From: Candidatus Hydrogenedentota bacterium
Lineage (GTDB): Bacteria; Hydrogenedentota; Hydrogenedentia; Hydrogenedentales; SLHB01
DNA length: 8,601 bases
Reading direction: 5' to 3'
Assembly: GCA_003552765.1 (NCBI GenBank)
Contig: PUOI01000405.1
Coordinates: 1 to 8,601, forward strand
Both the position numbers and the translations under genes were made by a program. Numbering within the stretch: the first letter of the stretch is position 1; each line of letters begins with the position of its first letter. Below the pieces are notes generated by a model. The model worked only from the letters and a program-made list of their open reading frames with translations, was not told the DNA's origin and did not search any database. Positions 5,958 through 8,601 of this stretch are shown here, one piece after another.

Positions 5958-7750
5958 ATCTAAAATCCACGCTCATTTTGCTGGCTGTCCTGGGGCTTCT
6001 TCTGGGCGGCTACTGGCTGATGTCCTATACGGAACAGGAAACCCAGCGGCGCGATCACGAAGCCCGCCGGGTGCTCCCTTACCCGGCCGAATCCTTTGAG
6101 CGCATCACCATCCACCAGGCCGGGGGCGTCCCCGTGACCGGCGTCCGGGAAAGCGAGGCCGAATGGCGCATTGTGGAGCCGCGTGAAATCGATGCCGCTC
6201 ACCGGGCCTGGAACCGGGTGGCCCATGGTTTGTCTCAGTTCACCAATCAACGCACGATTGCGGAGGCGGTCGACGAGCCCGAGATGTATGGGCTCGACAA
6301 TCCGGAGATCACCGTGCGCGTCACGCCCGAAGACGGCGATTCCCGCGAGTTCCGGTTTGGCCAGATGGAGCCCACGCAGACGATGCGTTACGTCCAGGGA
6401 CCGGATGGAAATGTGTTTCTTGCGCAACAGGATTTCTTCCAGGAGTTTGATCGCGATCTCCTCAATCTCCGGGACCGCTTCCTCATCACGGCCGGCGAGG
6501 ACGATGCCGTTACCCGCGTGGAGTTCGCCCGCATTCGTCCCGAAGAGACCGCCGCGCTTGTGTTTGAGGGGGAGGACGGCGAATGGTTCATCCGGGAGCC
6601 CTTCGAGGCGCTCGCCCATACCGAGATGGTCGAGCGCATGGTGGAGGACATCATCTACGGCGTGGGAGACCGCTTCATTGACGACCCCGAGGATTACGCC
6701 GATTACGGGCTGGATCCCCCGGGCGCCCAACTCACCGTGAAGACCGAGAGCCAACCCGAGGGGCAAACGCTTTATTTCGGTTCGTTTACCATTGGCGGCG
6801 GGGATGGCGAAGGCGAGGATGGGGGCATTTATGTGCGGCGCGCGGACCGCGACAACATCATCGTCGCGAGCGCGGCCCTGCTGAATTCCCTGCCGGATCA
6901 CCCGGATCAGTTCCGGCAACGGGAATTGGTCACGCGGCGCGCACGGGACATGCGGCGCCTTACCTATACGCGCGGAGACCATCATTTCGTCCTTGAACAA
7001 GACGAGGATACCGGCTGGACGGTCGCCGAACCCGCCATGGAAGACGAGGACCAAGCCGCCATTTCGAACTTCATCCGAGCGCTCATGATGCTCGAAGGGG
7101 GCCGGCATCTGGACGAAGAGGCGGGGAACATCGAATTAATGGATCCGGAGATCGAGATCGAGATTGAGTATGCCGGCGGAGCCCAGCCTCATCCCATTCA
7201 GTTAGGGATGGCGCGCGTCGGCGAAGAGGAACAACGATACGCCATCCAAGATTCTGGAGCAGCGTTCGCCATTAGCGAACAGGCCACGGCGCTGGTCCGG
7301 CTGGATGCCTTCGACTTCCGGCGGGGGGAACTGCTGCCGTTCAGCATCGGCGAGGCCACGGCCGTGGACTTGTCTTTCGAGGGAACCGATTACCGCTTTG
7401 TTCACGACGGCGAAGCTTGGACCGTCGAAGAGCCCATGGGCATGCGCCTGGAAACGCAAGGCGACATGATGGCGCTCCTGGAAGCCCTGCAGGAAACCAC
7501 CGCCGTGGGTATGGAGCAGTCCGAGGTTCCGGTGGACCTCGGTCCGTTCGGGCTGGAGTTGCCGCTCATGCAAGTCAGCGTGACGGCAGACGATGAAACG
7601 GTGGGTCCCCTTGTTGTGGGCGACCCCGCGGAGGACAACCCCCAACACCGGTTCGCCACGGCGGAGGGCCGTTCGGAGTTGCTCCGCGTTTCCCAATCCC
7701 TCGTGAACGACGTCCGCGAGGCCCTTCGCGGCGTGGTGGAAGAAGACTAA
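5954..7750 (+). CDS. Membrane-anchored DUF4340 protein with four tandem repeat units
   Basis: Seen: 598 residues. One N-terminal membrane segment (about 5-23) is followed by a long acidic soluble part. The motif W-x-[VI]-x-E-P occurs four times, at 71-76, 211-216, 355-360 and 489-494. A 'YGLDxP'-like element follows about 36-46 residues later in each unit (YGLDNP 112-117, YGLDPP 251-256, then the weaker LMDPEI 395-400 and FGLELP 532-537). Next come a 'hxFG/hxhG' strand and an 'RYV/IYV/RYA/RFA' strand. An extra Gly/Asp/Glu-rich loop sits at 281-291 in the second unit. Known: DUF4340 (PF14238) proteins accompany GldG-type transporter operons and their function is unknown. Inference: an extracytoplasmic beta-rich partner of the GldF/GldG complex, produced by translational coupling as the last gene of the operon. 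The family call is firm; the repeat boundaries are by eye. Confidence 0.87.
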   Translation: MNLKSTLILLAVLGLLLGGYWLMSYTEQETQRRDHEARRVLPYPAESFERITIHQAGGVPVTGVRESEAEWRIVEPREIDAAHRAWNRVAHGLSQFTNQRTIAEAVDEPEMYGLDNPEITVRVTPEDGDSREFRFGQMEPTQTMRYVQGPDGNVFLAQQDFFQEFDRDLLNLRDRFLITAGEDDAVTRVEFARIRPEETAALVFEGEDGEWFIREPFEALAHTEMVERMVEDIIYGVGDRFIDDPEDYADYGLDPPGAQLTVKTESQPEGQTLYFGSFTIGGGDGEGEDGGIYVRRADRDNIIVASAALLNSLPDHPDQFRQRELVTRRARDMRRLTYTRGDHHFVLEQDEDTGWTVAEPAMEDEDQAAISNFIRALMMLEGGRHLDEEAGNIELMDPEIEIEIEYAGGAQPHPIQLGMARVGEEEQRYAIQDSGAAFAISEQATALVRLDAFDFRRGELLPFSIGEATAVDLSFEGTDYRFVHDGEAWTVEEPMGMRLETQGDMMALLEALQETTAVGMEQSEVPVDLGPFGLELPLMQVSVTADDETVGPLVVGDPAEDNPQHRFATAEGRSELLRVSQSLVNDVREALRGVVEED

Positions 7751-7762
7751 TACGTTGCGTTA

Positions 7763-7802
7763 GGGGGGAGGGCTCTGTGTAAAACGCGAGCCGGCTCCCC
7801 CC
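7763..7802 (+). terminator. Strong GC-rich hairpin after the ABC operon
   Basis: GGGGGGAG plus GGCTC (7763-7775) pairs with GAGCC (7788-7792) and CTCCCCCC (7795-7802): 13 base pairs with a 2-base bulge (GG, 7793-7794) and a 12-base loop. It begins 12 bases after the DUF4340 stop codon. No U-run follows (next bases GGCGCCGTG), so it is not a textbook intrinsic terminator. It may block 3' exonuclease decay of the operon mRNA or act with Rho. Confidence 0.4.
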
Positions 7803-7974
7803 GGCGCCGTGTTGGAGATGTTATCCTCAATGCCTTCCACGGCGTTGTATAAGCCAAAGGCTTCCACCCCAAAAGGCGGGCGTGAAAGCGATTGGGGAAC
7901 GCAGGGAACCCGGGCGCGCCCAGGGACGGGCCGCCGGGTTCAAAGCACAACCGGTAGGAGTGAAGCGCCAACCT
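7803..7974 (+). promoter_or_regulatory. Inverted-repeat-rich leader of the CPBP-family gene
   Basis: No credible gene lies here. Seen: CGCCGTG (7805-7811) with CACGGCG (7838-7844); TATAAG (7848-7853), a possible -10 without a good -35; AAGCC/GGCTT (7851-7863, three-base loop); CCCCAA (7867-7872) with TTGGGG (7892-7897); and GAACCCGG (7906-7913) with CCGGGTTC (7934-7941), enclosing GCCC/GGGC (7918-7931). The CCGGGTT arm could instead pair, with a one-base bulge, with AACCGG (7949-7954), directly before the TAGGAG ribosome-binding candidate at 7955-7960. Two exclusive folds next to a ribosome site suggest possible leader control, but no known riboswitch was recognised. Confidence 0.3.
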
Positions 7975-8601
7975 ATGTCGAGTTCTCTTGATGTGCAACG
8001 GATAAAACAATTTCTTCTTGTAACATTCGGCGCGGCGTGGCTCATTATGATTGGGGCCCGTGTGTCGGGGTTGTTGCCCACCGCTCCCCAGGGGACCGGG
8101 CATCTAGCCATTTTGCTGGCCGTCCTTTACACGCCCCTCTTGGCCCGATACATCTGCCTTCGCAGCGAGGGCAACCCGTTTTGGGCCGCCAGCCGAGTAT
8201 GGCCCATTCCCCACAAACCGGCCCTTGCCGCCATCGTGGGCTTTCCCGCCTTGTTCGCGTTAATGTATGCGGTCAGCAGCATATTCGGCGAAGGCTCGCC
8301 GCAATGGGATGTTCCGGTGCTCATGCAGCAACTGCCGAGCGCCGATGAACTAGGCATCGACCAATCCCTGCCCGCCGGTTTCTTCTTGATTGTGGGCTTT
8401 ATTCTCAGCATCGTGTTGGGGCCGACCCTGTATGCGCTGGCGTGGTTTGGCAATGAGCTCGGCTGGCGGGACTACCTCCTGCCGCGCCTGATGCCCATGG
8501 GGAAGGGACGCGCCTACGCCCTGGGCGGCGCCCTTTGGGGCGTCTGGCTCTCCCCTATCGTGTGGCTGGGTTACGTCACGCCAAATCAACGCGTGATGAG
8601 C
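7975..8601 (+). CDS. CPBP/Rce1-like (CAAX protease family) membrane protein with altered catalytic residues, 3' end outside window
   Basis: Seen: 209 residues from ATG 7975 to the window edge with no stop codon. Hydrophobic segments lie near 11-33, 42-60, 82-103, 134-158 and 177-200. The motif GNELGWRDYLLPRL (159-172) is followed by ALWGVWLSP (186-194). Known: the CPBP family (PF02517) has 'gEELGWRGyLlprL' then 'WGlWHxP'. The first Glu and the His are catalytic in Rce1-type proteases. Here they are Asn160 (AAT, 8452-8454) and Leu192 (CTC, 8548-8550), and the usual Gly after WR is Asp166. Inference: the fold is retained, but protease activity is probably lost or altered. The third motif would lie beyond the window. 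TAGGAG (7955-7960) is 14 bases before the ATG, longer than usual, so the start is moderately certain. It is separated from the ABC operon by 224 bases and is probably a separate transcript. Confidence 0.75.
   Translation, partial: MSSSLDVQRIKQFLLVTFGAAWLIMIGARVSGLLPTAPQGTGHLAILLAVLYTPLLARYICLRSEGNPFWAASRVWPIPHKPALAAIVGFPALFALMYAVSSIFGEGSPQWDVPVLMQQLPSADELGIDQSLPAGFFLIVGFILSIVLGPTLYALAWFGNELGWRDYLLPRLMPMGKGRAYALGGALWGVWLSPIVWLGYVTPNQRVMS

Noticed and set aside
5960..7108. 382-codon open frame on the minus strand opposite the DUF4340 gene
   Set aside because: It is a typical antisense shadow in GC-rich coding DNA, with no recognisable family. The plus strand has a consistent family match and coupled spacing.
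7148..7168. Short GAGATC-type tandem repeat
   Set aside because: It is only about three copies and encodes alternating Glu-Ile in a beta strand of the DUF4340 protein. It is explained by coding sequence.
7934..7954. GGGTTCAAAG resembling a tRNA T-loop
   Set aside because: No matching 3' half of a T-stem follows, and there is no acceptor or anticodon arm in register upstream, so no tRNA is supported.

Overview
The window is GC-rich bacterial chromosome (roughly 60% G+C by eye). It reads as ordinary single-copy genes with short spacers, and no rRNA, tRNA, insertion sequence, integrase or CRISPR array is visible. No gene fixes the taxon. A Gld-type ABC transporter cassette with a DUF4340 partner, a secreted lactonase-family beta-propeller, a PHP-domain protein and a stand-alone 'SHGxCPEC' zinc-ribbon protein together suit an uncultured Gram-negative lineage, such as the Planctomycetes/Verrucomicrobia side, Hydrogenedentota or a deltaproteobacterial-type group. 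This placement is inference with low confidence.

Layout, left to right. (1) 1-492, plus strand: the C-terminal part of a PHP-domain metallo-phosphoesterase-like protein whose start lies outside the window. (2) 493-643: a spacer with an extended -10 promoter candidate and a perfect 9-bp hairpin. (3) 644-1834, plus: an exported seven-bladed-propeller protein of the 6-phosphogluconolactonase/lactonase family. (4) 1835-1994: a convergent intergenic region with a nested hairpin that can serve as terminator for both sides. (5) 1995-2198, minus: a 67-aa zinc-ribbon-like protein with a perfect Shine-Dalgarno sequence, the only minus-strand gene. (6) 2209-2520: a divergent regulatory region with a promoter candidate for the next operon.

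(7) 2521-7750, plus: a tight four-gene operon made of an ABC ATPase (GldA type), an ABC-2 permease (GldF type), a GldG-type auxiliary protein and a DUF4340 protein. The junctions are TAATG (1-base overlap), a 3-base gap and ATGA (4-base overlap), so the four proteins are probably made together as one membrane complex. The ATPase and permease form the transporter core. The GldG and DUF4340 proteins are membrane-anchored with large domains probably outside the cytoplasm. Such cassettes occur in many bacteria that do not glide, and their substrate is not established. The DUF4340 protein appears to be four tandem copies of one unit.

(8) 7751-7974: a 224-base spacer unusually rich in inverted repeats. 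(9) 7975 to the window end, plus: the first 209 residues of a CPBP/Rce1-like (CAAX protease family) membrane protein. Two positions normally catalytic in this family are changed (Asn for the first Glu of the EExxxR motif, Leu for the His of the WGxWH motif), so it may be a pseudoprotease.

The points most worth following are the degenerate CPBP protein beside the ABC operon, the four-repeat DUF4340 protein, the structured leader between them and the orphan zinc-ribbon gene.
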